Positions 15,801 through 23,163 of a stretch of 35,192 nucleotides of DNA are shown here, one piece after another. Position numbers and translations under genes: made by a program. Source of the DNA: an uncultured Lachnospiraceae bacterium (GTDB lineage: Bacteria; Bacillota; Clostridia; Lachnospirales; Lachnospiraceae); the NCBI GenBank assembly GCA_905203555.1, contig CAJKWK010000025.1:1-35192 (forward strand). Direction: 5' to 3'. Position 1 is the first letter of the stretch. Every line of letters begins with the position of its first letter. The notes below the pieces were generated by a model. That model did not search any database. It saw only the letters and a program-made list of their open reading frames with translations, and was not told where the DNA came from.

Positions 15801-16220
15801 ATGAAACGAAAAATAATGAAACAAGTGGCGGCTGTGATTACAGTGGAAATGTCCTTTCTATTTCCAGTTATTTTGGGAATATTAAGTTTATTATTTCATA
15901 CGATATTTTATTATCATGATAAAAATATTTTAATTGGGACAGCAGCGGAAACAGCAGTATTAGGGGCGCAGTTGGAACGAAAGCCGGATCAGAAAGGTTC
16001 AGTTGATCTGACAGAGGTGTACCGGCAGCGAATCGATGGAAAGTTAATTTTATTTCCGGGAGCCACCGCAGTATGTGAGATTACAGACACAAAGGTTACA
16101 GTATCAGCAAAAGCTGTCTGGAAAAAGATGGAACTAAAAGTGGAGCAAAGCGCTCCGCTTCTGCATCCCGAGAGAATCATCCGGGATAAAAAGATTATGA
16201 ATGGCATCACAGAAGAATGA
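15801..16220 (+). CDS. Small TadE/TadF-like pseudopilin
   Basis: This 139-residue protein begins with a basic leader and a hydrophobic helix containing a glutamate (VITVEMSFLFPVILGILSLL, about 12-33), the TadE/TadF pattern, followed by a short soluble domain. TadE/TadF proteins are minor pseudopilins that support pilus assembly. The ATG has GGAGG eight bases upstream, and its stop overlaps the next start (ATGA), so translation is probably coupled. Only the fold-level pattern supports the call. Confidence 0.75.
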   Translation: MKRKIMKQVAAVITVEMSFLFPVILGILSLLFHTIFYYHDKNILIGTAAETAVLGAQLERKPDQKGSVDLTEVYRQRIDGKLILFPGATAVCEITDTKVTVSAKAVWKKMELKVEQSAPLLHPERIIRDKKIMNGITEE

Positions 16221-17014
16221 AAAGGGGAATGAAAGTGGAAAATATTATGAAAGCGGAAGTTGAAATGAATCTCAATCAGACGACATTGAGCCTCTATTTA
16301 TCCGAAAAATATCAGGATGATTATCAGATCCCAATGTTAAAACATAATCAGATTCCCGGTATTTTGGAATTTCATGGATGTGAAGTGGAGGGGATTTCCC
16401 GATATACATACGAAGTCAGTGGCATGACGGCAATGAAAACGTTGTATGAACAGACACCGTTGCGAAAACAAGCAATGGAAGTATTGGTGAAAGACTTGCT
16501 AGAGACAGTCGAAAAACTAAGGCTTCATATGTTAAATCCGGATTGTTTGTTACTTCTGCCGGAATATATTTTTTTAGAGAAGGAGCGATGGCAATTTTGT
16601 TATCTTCCCGGCTATTCCGGGACATTGGGAAATTCTTTTCATGAGTTGACAGAGTATTTTGTGAAAACACTGGATTACAGTGAAGAAGAAGGGATTTTTT
16701 TGGCTTATGAATTACATAAGGCAACCTTACAGGAACATTATAACTTGTCTGTAATTATGAAAGAATTTGAGGAGCATCAGCAGATACGAAGTCGGGAAAG
16801 TGAAACAGTGAGCGGCACGAAAGAAATATATGGAAATGTATTTAGTTTAATAGAAGAAGAGGAAGTGCATTCAGCAGCAGTTCCCATTCGGGAAACCGGA
16901 AATTATCATTCTGTCTGGAGAAAAGCTATGAAACATTTTCCGGGAAAGCATTGGGGGAAATGGGATGATCTAATCTTAGAAACCGATGGACAAGAGAAGA
17001 ACACTGCTCTATAA
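16217..17014 (+). CDS. DUF6382 domain protein
   Basis: This 265-residue cytoplasmic protein matches DUF6382 (for example YQIPMLKHNQIPGILEFHG, and SRYTYEVSG followed by an alpha-helical stretch to about 190). In many Lachnospiraceae I recall this domain joined to an FHA domain in one protein; here the FHA part is absent and residues 190-265 are low-complexity and charged. Its function is unknown; its position inside the pilus operon, overlapping the pseudopilin gene, points to a role in pilus control. No membrane segment is seen, unlike the pilus components around it. Confidence 0.8.
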   Translation: MKRGMKVENIMKAEVEMNLNQTTLSLYLSEKYQDDYQIPMLKHNQIPGILEFHGCEVEGISRYTYEVSGMTAMKTLYEQTPLRKQAMEVLVKDLLETVEKLRLHMLNPDCLLLLPEYIFLEKERWQFCYLPGYSGTLGNSFHELTEYFVKTLDYSEEEGIFLAYELHKATLQEHYNLSVIMKEFEEHQQIRSRESETVSGTKEIYGNVFSLIEEEEVHSAAVPIRETGNYHSVWRKAMKHFPGKHWGKWDDLILETDGQEKNTAL

Positions 17015-17056
17015 TAAAGCAAAAACAAGTGCGTGGACAGTGGAAAGAGGGATATT

Positions 17057-17662
17057 TTGAGACAAAAACAGAAGGCGGTTGTAACGATTGGATTAATCAG
17101 TATCAATGCGATTGTATTTGTAATATTGATGCTGTTTGGAAAAACAGAAGATACGTTGTTTATTTTAGAACATGGGGCGATGTATGAACCATATATTGTG
17201 GAAGGACACGAATATTATCGATTGATCACAAGTATGTTTTTACATTTTGGCATAGAACATCTTATGAACAATATGGTCATGTTGGGAGCTATGGGATTGA
17301 ATCTGGAGATTGAAATAGGGAAACTTCGATTCTTACTTATCTATATGTTGAGTGGAATTGGCGGTAATGTATGCTCATTGTTATGGAATCTGTATGAGGA
17401 AACTGCCGTTGTATCAGCGGGTGCCTCAGGTGCAGTATTTGGAATTATGGGAGCATTGGTCTGTGCCGCAATACAGAATCGTGGTTATGTAGGAAGGTTG
17501 AACAAACGTGGCTTGATTTTTATGGCTGCATTAAGTCTGTATTTTGGTCTGACGGGAAGCGGTATTGACAATGCAGCGCATATCGGAGGTCTGATTTGTG
17601 GGTTTGTCCTGCAGTCTATATTGGGAGGACGACGGAAAATGTGCTTCCAAGACCTTCCGTAG
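17057..17662 (+). CDS. Rhomboid-family intramembrane serine protease
   Basis: Rhomboids cut membrane proteins within or near the bilayer. The 201-residue protein has six or so hydrophobic helices, with Ser124 in GASGAVFG and His175 in NAAHIGG forming the expected catalytic dyad, and the N-terminal HxxxN-type element (HLMNNMVMLG). TTG 17057 is favoured over GTG 17033 because AAAGAGGG lies just upstream at 17044-17051. It is the last gene of the pilus operon by position; a pilus component with a membrane helix, such as DUF5702 or TadE, could be its target, but that is inference. Its last 47 bases overlap the end of the convergent kinase gene. Confidence 0.88.
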   Translation: MRQKQKAVVTIGLISINAIVFVILMLFGKTEDTLFILEHGAMYEPYIVEGHEYYRLITSMFLHFGIEHLMNNMVMLGAMGLNLEIEIGKLRFLLIYMLSGIGGNVCSLLWNLYEETAVVSAGASGAVFGIMGALVCAAIQNRGYVGRLNKRGLIFMAALSLYFGLTGSGIDNAAHIGGLICGFVLQSILGGRRKMCFQDLP

Positions 17663-18347
17663 AAGAAACAGTAAGTGTTCCGTTATGTGCTTCAATAATC
17701 CTTTTGGACAGAGAAAGTCCCAGACCTGTTCCACCGGGTTTATAAGTTTTAAATGGTTCAAAGATAGACTCCAGATGTTGTTCCGGAATTCCACAACCGT
17801 TATCGGATATAGCAATGGTTAATTTGTCTTTTTGCTGGGAGGCCAGTAGCTGGATTCTGCCTTTATCTCCGATAGCATCATGAGCATTTCTTAAAAGATT
17901 GAGGAGAACTTCTTCGAGCTTGATCTTATCACCGGTAAAATTACCTAGCGTAGATGGAATCGAAGAAGTAAATTTAACAGCGTCGTTCTTTTCATCCAGA
18001 GAAATAGCAAAGGAAACGGCAATATTTTTCAAAAACTGTTCCATTGAGAATACGGAATAGTGTAAGGTATTTCCATTATTAAATGTGGAAAGTTCTTCTA
18101 AAAGCTGACGCATAAATTCAACATCTTCAACGGTCTGATCCCAATGGGCAAAGGAATGGACTTCCGGATGCTGAATCTGCATAACCTGAAGAGCAGAAGA
18201 AACCAGTGTCAGTGGATTTCGAATCTCATGAGCAATTGTAGAGACGGTTGTATGATGGTTTTCCAGTAATTGACTGATGATTTGTTTTGCGGTTGGATTT
18301 TCTTCCATTAATTGATTCATTTTGTTGACATCGATATTGTACAGCAT
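17616..18347 (-). CDS. Sensorless histidine kinase
   Basis: A 243-residue kinase with the H box (Ser-Thr-Ile-Ala-His40-Glu-Ile-Arg-Asn-Pro), N box (LLNLLRNAHDAI), G1 (DNGCGIP), F (FEPFKT) and G2 (GGTGLGLSL) motifs all intact. There is no membrane segment and only about 30 residues before the H box, so it senses or receives signals inside the cell. No response regulator lies next to it. Orphan kinases of this form commonly feed Spo0A-type phosphorelays, which is an inference here. ATG 18347 is chosen because AAAGAGGTG precedes it; an upstream ATG at 18380 lacks a ribosome site. It runs convergently into the rhomboid gene and overlaps it by 47 bp. Confidence 0.88.
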   Translation of the reverse strand: MLYNIDVNKMNQLMEENPTAKQIISQLLENHHTTVSTIAHEIRNPLTLVSSALQVMQIQHPEVHSFAHWDQTVEDVEFMRQLLEELSTFNNGNTLHYSVFSMEQFLKNIAVSFAISLDEKNDAVKFTSSIPSTLGNFTGDKIKLEEVLLNLLRNAHDAIGDKGRIQLLASQQKDKLTIAISDNGCGIPEQHLESIFEPFKTYKPGGTGLGLSLSKRIIEAHNGTLTVSSTEGLGSTFSVVLPI

Positions 18348-18568
18348 GATTTTCACCTCTTTCAAGATGTAGTCTATCATGATAAAACTGTGTATTCAAT
18401 AAAATATATATGACATCTTTCGACAATTTCAGGTTTTTTTTATCGAATCATTTGGTATTCTCTTTTTCCAGAAAATGGGATATACTAACTACAGGTAATG
18501 ATGGTGTAATTAGAAATTAACAGGGTACAGGAGCAATACGAATACGAAAGAGAAGGAGAAAATTAAAA

Positions 18569-18976
18569 ATGAAAGATGAAAATTGTATTTTTTGTAAAAT
18601 TGCAGCAGGAGAGATTCCATCAGCGACACTCTATGAAGATGAAGATTTTCGAGTGATTTTAGATTTGGGACCAGCTTCCAAAGGGCACGCTTTGATTTTG
18701 CCGAAGGAGCATTATCGCAATCTGTTTGATCTGGATGATGAACTTGCTGCAAAGGCAATGGTACTGGCAAAGAAAATGATCAATAAGATGAAAGATGTGC
18801 TTGGATGTGATGGTTATAATATTGTACAGAATAATGAGGAAGTAGCAGGACAGACGGTATTTCATTTTCATATGCATTTGATTCCACGTTACGAAGGCGA
18901 TCAGGTCGGACTTGGATGGAAAATGGGAACACTGAGTGATGCGGATAAGGAAGAGATTCTGAATAAATTGAAATAG
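18569..18976 (+). CDS. HIT-family (histidine triad) nucleotide-binding protein
   Basis: HIT proteins hydrolyse or transfer nucleoside phosphoramidates and related AMP conjugates. The 135-residue protein carries the triad His99-Phe-His101-Met-His103 and an N-terminal zinc-type Cys6-x-x-Cys9 with CIFCKIAAGEIPS, typical of the Hint branch. The ribosome site AGAAGGAG lies nine bases upstream of ATG 18569. The next gene, an ECF sigma factor, starts 14 bp after its stop and is probably co-transcribed. The cellular role of bacterial Hint proteins is not firmly known. Confidence 0.93.
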   Translation: MKDENCIFCKIAAGEIPSATLYEDEDFRVILDLGPASKGHALILPKEHYRNLFDLDDELAAKAMVLAKKMINKMKDVLGCDGYNIVQNNEEVAGQTVFHFHMHLIPRYEGDQVGLGWKMGTLSDADKEEILNKLK

Positions 18977-18990
18977 CCATCGGAGACAAA

Positions 18991-19548
18991 ATGTTAACTG
19001 AGAATCATGATTTTAATGAGATATACGAGAGGTATAAAAATCTTGTTCTGAAGGTTGCATATTTGTATTCGAACAATTATGAAGTGGCGGAAGACATTAC
19101 ACAGGAAACATTTCTAAGACTGTATAAAAATACGTCAGAAAAGAAACTGACAAATGCAAAGGCTTGGTTATGTACTGTGGCAAAACATCTGGCATTGAAT
19201 TATTTGAAGAAGGCAGCAAGAGAACTTCTGGTTCTGGAAGAGGGTAATATAGATTCCGGAGAGGGAGAATTCGATGTATACCGGGAAAGTGTGGAAACAG
19301 AATATCTGGAAGAACTGACGGAGAAGGAACGCTCTGAATTAAATGAACGGATATTACAACATTTGATGGAGAAAAATCCAAGATGGTATGAGGCGATTAT
19401 GCTGGTTGGTGTAGCAGAGTATTCGCAAGTTGCGGCTGCCAGGAAAATGAATATGAGTGAAGATGCATTTTATGTAATGCTTTACAGAGCAAGATGTTGG
19501 ATTAAAAAGAATTATGGGGTTGAATATAAAGAACTGAATCGACGATAA
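18991..19548 (+). CDS. ECF-type RNA polymerase sigma factor
   Basis: The 185-residue protein has a region 2 (about 8-75: LYSNNYEVAEDITQETFLRLYKN) and a region 4 (about 125-178: ILVGVAEYSQVAAARKMNMSEDAFYVMLYRARCWI), with no domain between them, the ECF layout. It would bind core RNA polymerase and direct it to its own set of promoters. In region 4 the helix-turn-helix reads AARKMNMSEDAFYVMLYRAR. It follows the HIT gene by 14 bp. A DUF4367 membrane protein, likely its partner, lies 1.3 kb downstream beyond the inverted murG. Target promoters were not identified. Confidence 0.88.
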   Translation: MLTENHDFNEIYERYKNLVLKVAYLYSNNYEVAEDITQETFLRLYKNTSEKKLTNAKAWLCTVAKHLALNYLKKAARELLVLEEGNIDSGEGEFDVYRESVETEYLEELTEKERSELNERILQHLMEKNPRWYEAIMLVGVAEYSQVAAARKMNMSEDAFYVMLYRARCWIKKNYGVEYKELNRR

Positions 19549-19583
19549 AAAAGACAGTTGTCGGTTCCGACACCTGTCTTTTT
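19547..19583. terminator. Bidirectional terminator between ECF sigma and murG
   Basis: The arms AAAAAGACAG...CTGTCTTTTT, with an inner TGTCGG/CCGACA stem, form a long hairpin with T or A tracts at both ends, serving converging genes. Confidence 0.9.
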
Positions 19584-19652
19584 AAAGATTCACTGAAACA
19601 TTAGTTTATGGATCAGAAAACAAATAACATATAAAAGTAGTTACGCAAGGAT

Positions 19653-20720
19653 TCAATCGTTTGTTAATTCGCGAACAAGATTAAGAATTGTGTTGATGGA
19701 ATCCTGCTGTCCGGAATTACGCATGGCATCTATGAAAGTGTTTCGATTGTCATAAAGATTTTGTACTGCTTCAAGAAGTGTATCTTTTGTTACTTCTTCT
19801 TCCTCCAGAACGAGGCTGAAACCTTGACGTTCAAAGGAACGTGCATTTAGAATCTGATCACCGCGGCTAGCATTAGCAGAAAGCGGAATGAGAAGATTCG
19901 GTTTCCGAAGTGCGAGCAGTTCGCATATTGCATTTGCTCCTGCGCGGGAGATTACGATATCTGTCATAGCAAAGATATCGCGGAGTTCTTCTTTAATATA
20001 TTCAAATTGTCTGTAACCCTTTGTGTTGTTTAAGGATTCATCGACTTTTCCCTTTCCACAGAGGTGCACAATCTGGAAGGAATTAAGAAGTTCCGGGAGA
20101 GCAGCACGTACGGCATTATTGACGGCAACAGATCCAAGACTTCCTCCGATAACCAGAATGATTGGCTTATCAGCTGAGAATCCGCAGAGATCCATGGCAG
20201 CAATTTTATTGCCGGACAGAAGTTCCTGACGAATAGGAGAACCAGATAATACAGCTTTGTCTTTCGGAAGATACTCTAATGTTTCTGGGAAATTGCAACA
20301 AACCTTTGTTGCAGAAGGAATTGCAATCTTATTGGCAAGTCCCGGTGTCATGTCAGATTCATGAATGATAACCGGTACTTTGCATTTTTTACCGGCAAGG
20401 ACAACCGGAACAGATACAAAGCCACCTTTAGAAAAAATAACATCAGGTTTTAAATCACGGATTAATTTACGGGCTTCGCCCATTCCTTTCAGTACACGAA
20501 AAGGATCGGTGAAGTTCTGTAAACTAAAATAACGACGGAGTTTACCGGAAGAAATTCCATGATACGGGATGCCGAACGGTTCAATCAACTCCTTTTCAAT
20601 TCCGTTGTAGGAACCAATATAATGGATATCAAAACCCATTTCCTGTAATTTCGGAAGAAGGGCGATATTCGGAGTGACATGGCCGGCAGTTCCACCACCG
20701 GTGAGTATAATTCGTTTCAT
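19653..20720 (-). CDS. murG: MurG, UDP-GlcNAc lipid II-forming transferase
   Basis: MurG adds GlcNAc to lipid I at the inner face of the membrane, making lipid II for peptidoglycan. The 355-residue protein begins with IILTGGGTAGHVTPNIAL, the diagnostic loop, and includes VIGGSLGSVAVN, the second glycine-rich loop, and ISRAGANAICELLALRKPNLLIP near the C-terminal UDP-GlcNAc site. The length is typical. A GGAGG site lies upstream of the ATG. A TTGACT box (plus-strand 20818-20823) about 100 bp upstream may be part of its promoter. It is not in a dcw cluster here, and it is placed between two transcription units on the other strand. Confidence 0.96.
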   Translation of the reverse strand: MKRIILTGGGTAGHVTPNIALLPKLQEMGFDIHYIGSYNGIEKELIEPFGIPYHGISSGKLRRYFSLQNFTDPFRVLKGMGEARKLIRDLKPDVIFSKGGFVSVPVVLAGKKCKVPVIIHESDMTPGLANKIAIPSATKVCCNFPETLEYLPKDKAVLSGSPIRQELLSGNKIAAMDLCGFSADKPIILVIGGSLGSVAVNNAVRAALPELLNSFQIVHLCGKGKVDESLNNTKGYRQFEYIKEELRDIFAMTDIVISRAGANAICELLALRKPNLLIPLSANASRGDQILNARSFERQGFSLVLEEEEVTKDTLLEAVQNLYDNRNTFIDAMRNSGQQDSINTILNLVRELTND

Positions 20721-20858
20721 ATATAAAAACCTCCAAATTGAAAATAATCTGAAACAGAGTAACTATAGAATACTATCGAGTTACACCATAAATTCATATT
20801 AACCTTATTTAAAGAAAAGTCAAGATAAAACTGGGAATCAAAATAAAGAGGCAAAAAT

Positions 20859-21659
20859 ATGGCAAATTCAAGAAAACTATCCTTACAAGAAGAAATTGAA
20901 CGAGATGTACAAAAGATTGAAAAAGAAATCGCGGAACATCCGGAACTGGAACAGATACAAGTGACAGAAACGTTGGATGCGGCCATTTTGTCTAAAATTA
21001 AAGAATATGAAAAAGAAAAGGCAGAGGAAGAAGAGATTTTAAAACTGCCGGAAAAGAAAGTGGTCTATCATAAGAAGAAAAAGATACGTTGGTTTTTTAT
21101 ACTGGCAGCAGTCTTGGTACTTGTATTGGGAGTAGGTATGACAAGTGTAGGAAGCAAGTCATATTGGAAAGAGTTGCTGGATGTGTTTGTTGGAGATGAA
21201 GGCTCAGCAAAGGTAATTAATGTGGAAGATATGGATAAACAAAAGACGGAGGATATAGATGAGGTATTTGTTTATCAGGAGATAAAAGAGAAGTTAGGAA
21301 CTGAGCCGGTTTATATAAGCTATACACCAGAACGTATGGAACTAGAGAAATATGAGATTGACGAGCAATTAAGATTAGCTAGGTTACTTTTTAGGTATGA
21401 AGATGGTTATGTAAGATATACAATGTATGCTAGTAATGAAGACTCTTCGTGGACAGATAGAGAAGAAGATAAAAAAGTAGGAGAGGATACATTAGAAATA
21501 AATGGTATAAAAATTAAGATAGAAGAAATACAAAAGCCTAATCAGGAGAAAAAAACAAGAGTTGCGAGGTTTGAATATCAAGGTGTGCAGTATGAATTAA
21601 AAGGAAAAATTGAGAAAGAAGAGTTTGACAAAATATTAAAAAATTTATATTTTTGGTAA
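20859..21659 (+). CDS. DUF4367 membrane protein, probable anti-sigma partner
   Basis: The 266-residue protein has a charged cytoplasmic helix-rich N-terminus (1-75), a transmembrane helix (about 77-96), a charged linker, and a C-terminal extracytoplasmic DUF4367-like domain (about 140-260: YTPERMELEKYEI, RFEYQGVQYELKG). Proteins of this layout are usually encoded next to ECF sigma factors, and the cytoplasmic part may restrain the sigma. The nearest candidate is the ECF factor at 18991, separated by murG on the other strand. It starts with ATG 20859; the upstream site is GAGG. DUF4367 is recognised by pattern, and the anti-sigma role is inference. Confidence 0.68.
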   Translation: MANSRKLSLQEEIERDVQKIEKEIAEHPELEQIQVTETLDAAILSKIKEYEKEKAEEEEILKLPEKKVVYHKKKKIRWFFILAAVLVLVLGVGMTSVGSKSYWKELLDVFVGDEGSAKVINVEDMDKQKTEDIDEVFVYQEIKEKLGTEPVYISYTPERMELEKYEIDEQLRLARLLFRYEDGYVRYTMYASNEDSSWTDREEDKKVGEDTLEINGIKIKIEEIQKPNQEKKTRVARFEYQGVQYELKGKIEKEEFDKILKNLYFW

Positions 21660-21736
21660 TAAAAGGCGTAAGGATTTTTATTTTTAAATGTCTTTAGTAT
21701 TAGAAGATGATAAAGAAATATGAAAGAGGGATGAGA

Positions 21737-22234
21737 ATGAAAAAGAGAATATTATCAGTAGCAATGATAATAATTGTTAGTGTTATGGTGTTTAGACAAG
21801 GAGTTACTGTTTTAGCAGAATCGAAAGACAAAGTTGTAGATGGCTCATATTTGACGATGGCAGATTCGTCTGAAGGATTTACAGAATCAAATCCAAATAT
21901 ACGTGGACAACATTTAATGGATGGGAATAGTGGAATATCGAAAGCTGGGCGGGGGAGAATTTATGCATATGGAGCAACTACGGCTAATCATGATGTAGAG
22001 AAAATCGCAGTGATTGTATCGGTTGATCGGTATAATGAAGAGACAGATGGATGGAGTCAGGTAGCTACATTTATGGCTGAAGATTTTAATACGTATTATG
22101 TATCTGTCGGAAAAGTGGTGCAAGTAGAACGTGGTTATTATTATCGTGTTCATTGCGCACATTATGCCGGAAATCCATCGCTAAATGAAGTGGATAGTGA
22201 TGCATCTTTTACCGATGGTATCTTTGCAGACTAA
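21737..22234 (+). CDS. Small secreted DUF6147-like protein
   Basis: The 165-residue protein has a classical signal peptide (MKKRILSVAMIIIVSVMVF..., cleavage near LAESK) and a mature part without cysteines except one, with no membrane segment. It resembles DUF6147, small secreted proteins of Clostridia with no known function. Seen features are AYGATTANHDVEKIAVIVSVDRY and aromatic residues near WSQVATF, compatible with a beta-sandwich. ATG 21737 is preferred over 21731 because AAAGAGGG at 21723-21730 is at good spacing from it. It is AT-rich in codon use, as is the preceding gene from about 21300 onward. Confidence 0.62.
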   Translation: MKKRILSVAMIIIVSVMVFRQGVTVLAESKDKVVDGSYLTMADSSEGFTESNPNIRGQHLMDGNSGISKAGRGRIYAYGATTANHDVEKIAVIVSVDRYNEETDGWSQVATFMAEDFNTYYVSVGKVVQVERGYYYRVHCAHYAGNPSLNEVDSDASFTDGIFAD

Positions 22235-22251
22235 CAGCTACTAGATCTTAT

Positions 22252-22398
22252 TCGAACTCTGAAAGCAGCCACCGGCTGTTATCAGCAGGAGTAACTATTA
22301 ACTAATTAAAAAAATAAAAATAATAAGAAAATAGAAACCTGTACCGAAAAAACACCACTAATTTCATGATACATACGGTGGCTGCTTTCAGAGTTCGA
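22252..22398. repeat. 147-bp element with perfect 23-bp terminal inverted repeats
   Basis: TCGAACTCTGAAAGCAGCC and four further bases (22252-22274) is repeated in inverted orientation at 22376-22398. The 101-bp interior is AT-rich and has no reading frame. The outer flanks show no clear target-site duplication. It lies after the DUF6147 gene. Candidates are a MITE-like element, an invertible segment or the relic of an insertion sequence; none can be assigned from sequence alone. Confidence 0.7.
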
Positions 22399-22455
22399 GT
22401 GTAGAATCAGAAAAAAAGAAAGTGTACATATAGTCTATATGTGCCATGTGTATGG

Positions 22456-22496
22456 AGGAAGCAACCGGGGCTTATGCCTGACCGGTTGCTTCTTTT
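22456..22496 (+). terminator. Terminator hairpin overlapping the TSCPD gene end
   Basis: GAAGCAACCGG pairs with CCGGTTGCTTC (11 bp) and is followed on the plus strand by TTTT. The 3' arm and the loop encode, on the minus strand, the last residues and stop codon of the TSCPD protein, so the terminator serves plus-strand transcripts (DUF6147 side) and possibly also the minus strand. Confidence 0.7.
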
Positions 22497-22717
22497 AATG
22501 CTTTCGCCAGTTGATCCGGGCAAGATGTTGCCTTGTAGCCACAGTGAATTCCTTCAATACGGGAGATGGCTTCATTCACATCCATTCCTTCAATAAGACG
22601 GCCGATTCCTTGCAGGTTGCCGCTGCATCCACCGATGAAGGAGACATTTTTTACTTTGTTGTCTTCAATTTCAAAATTAATTTCTTGGGAACAAACCCCT
22701 CTTGGTCTATATTTCAT
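22472..22717 (-). CDS. TSCPD domain protein (TIGR03905 type)
   Basis: An 81-residue cytoplasmic protein matching the TSCPD family by its C-terminal motif: CGYKATSCPDQLAKAL, with Cys residues 11 (GVCSQEI), 31 (GGCSGN), 59 (HCGYK) and 66 (TSCPD) in spaced positions. Family members are small and sometimes linked to metal or nucleotide chemistry; no specific activity is known. The N-terminus MKYRPRGVCSQEI is typical. AGGAGG precedes the ATG, and an extended -10 promoter is seen upstream. It is an isolated gene. Confidence 0.85.
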   Translation of the reverse strand: MKYRPRGVCSQEINFEIEDNKVKNVSFIGGCSGNLQGIGRLIEGMDVNEAISRIEGIHCGYKATSCPDQLAKALKEATGQA

Positions 22718-22770
22718 AATGAAAAATCCTCCTTAATATTTGAGCAGACTGTGCGTCTGATTTCATAGTG

Positions 22771-22779
22771 ATTATAACA
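22771..22779 (-). promoter_or_regulatory. Extended -10 promoter for the TSCPD gene
   Basis: On the minus strand TGTTATAAT matches the TGnTATAAT extended -10 consensus; the -35 (plus-strand 22794-22799) is weak. The leader would be about 50 nt. Confidence 0.5.
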
Positions 22780-22952
22780 AAGCTGAAATGAAAAATCTAT
22801 CATAGGATTGAAATTTTATGGATTTTAGGAGAGAGTGCGTGGAAATTCAAAATTTCGTTAGTCAAGTTTCGCCAAGAGTAGGCAGAATAAGACAAGATAA
22901 ATTTAGGACGGTTAGGATTAGAAAAGGGATTGCAGTTGAGAAGAAGTGTTAT

Positions 22953-22985
22953 TTTTAAGGCGATTTTAAGGCGGTTCTAAGGGGA
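22953..22985 (+). repeat. Three tandem 11-bp repeats
   Basis: Units start at 22953, 22964 and 22975, with the first two differing by one base. They lie about 180 bp upstream of the membrane-protein gene. Confidence 0.6.
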
Positions 22986-23163
22986 GAGAGTACGAGAAAC
23001 ACGAGTGAAACCGGAAGGAGCGGTAAGCAGTGATATGTAGAAATGTGTCGTACGGTTTTTGAGGAAATCTCTGGATTTATGGGCTATAATAGCCTCAACA
23101 CAATCCGAGGGAACGAGAGGACTTGTGATAAAAATAGAATCAAAATAACAGGAGGGCTTCGTT

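Larger units (their letters stand above)
22718..23163. other. 446-bp region without a gene
   Basis: Besides the TSCPD promoter it contains three tandem 11-bp units TTTTAAGGCGA, TTTTAAGGCGG and TTCTAAGGGGA (22953-22985), and a -10-like TATAAT (23085-23090) inside a perfect palindrome GGCTAT-A-ATAGCC (23082-23094). The AGGAGG site of the next gene is at the right end. No RNA gene or further reading frame is recognised. Confidence 0.5.

Noticed and set aside
18480..18490. A promoter for the HIT gene at TATACT
   Set aside because: The -10 is good, but the best -35 (TTGGTA) is 23 bp away, outside the normal range.
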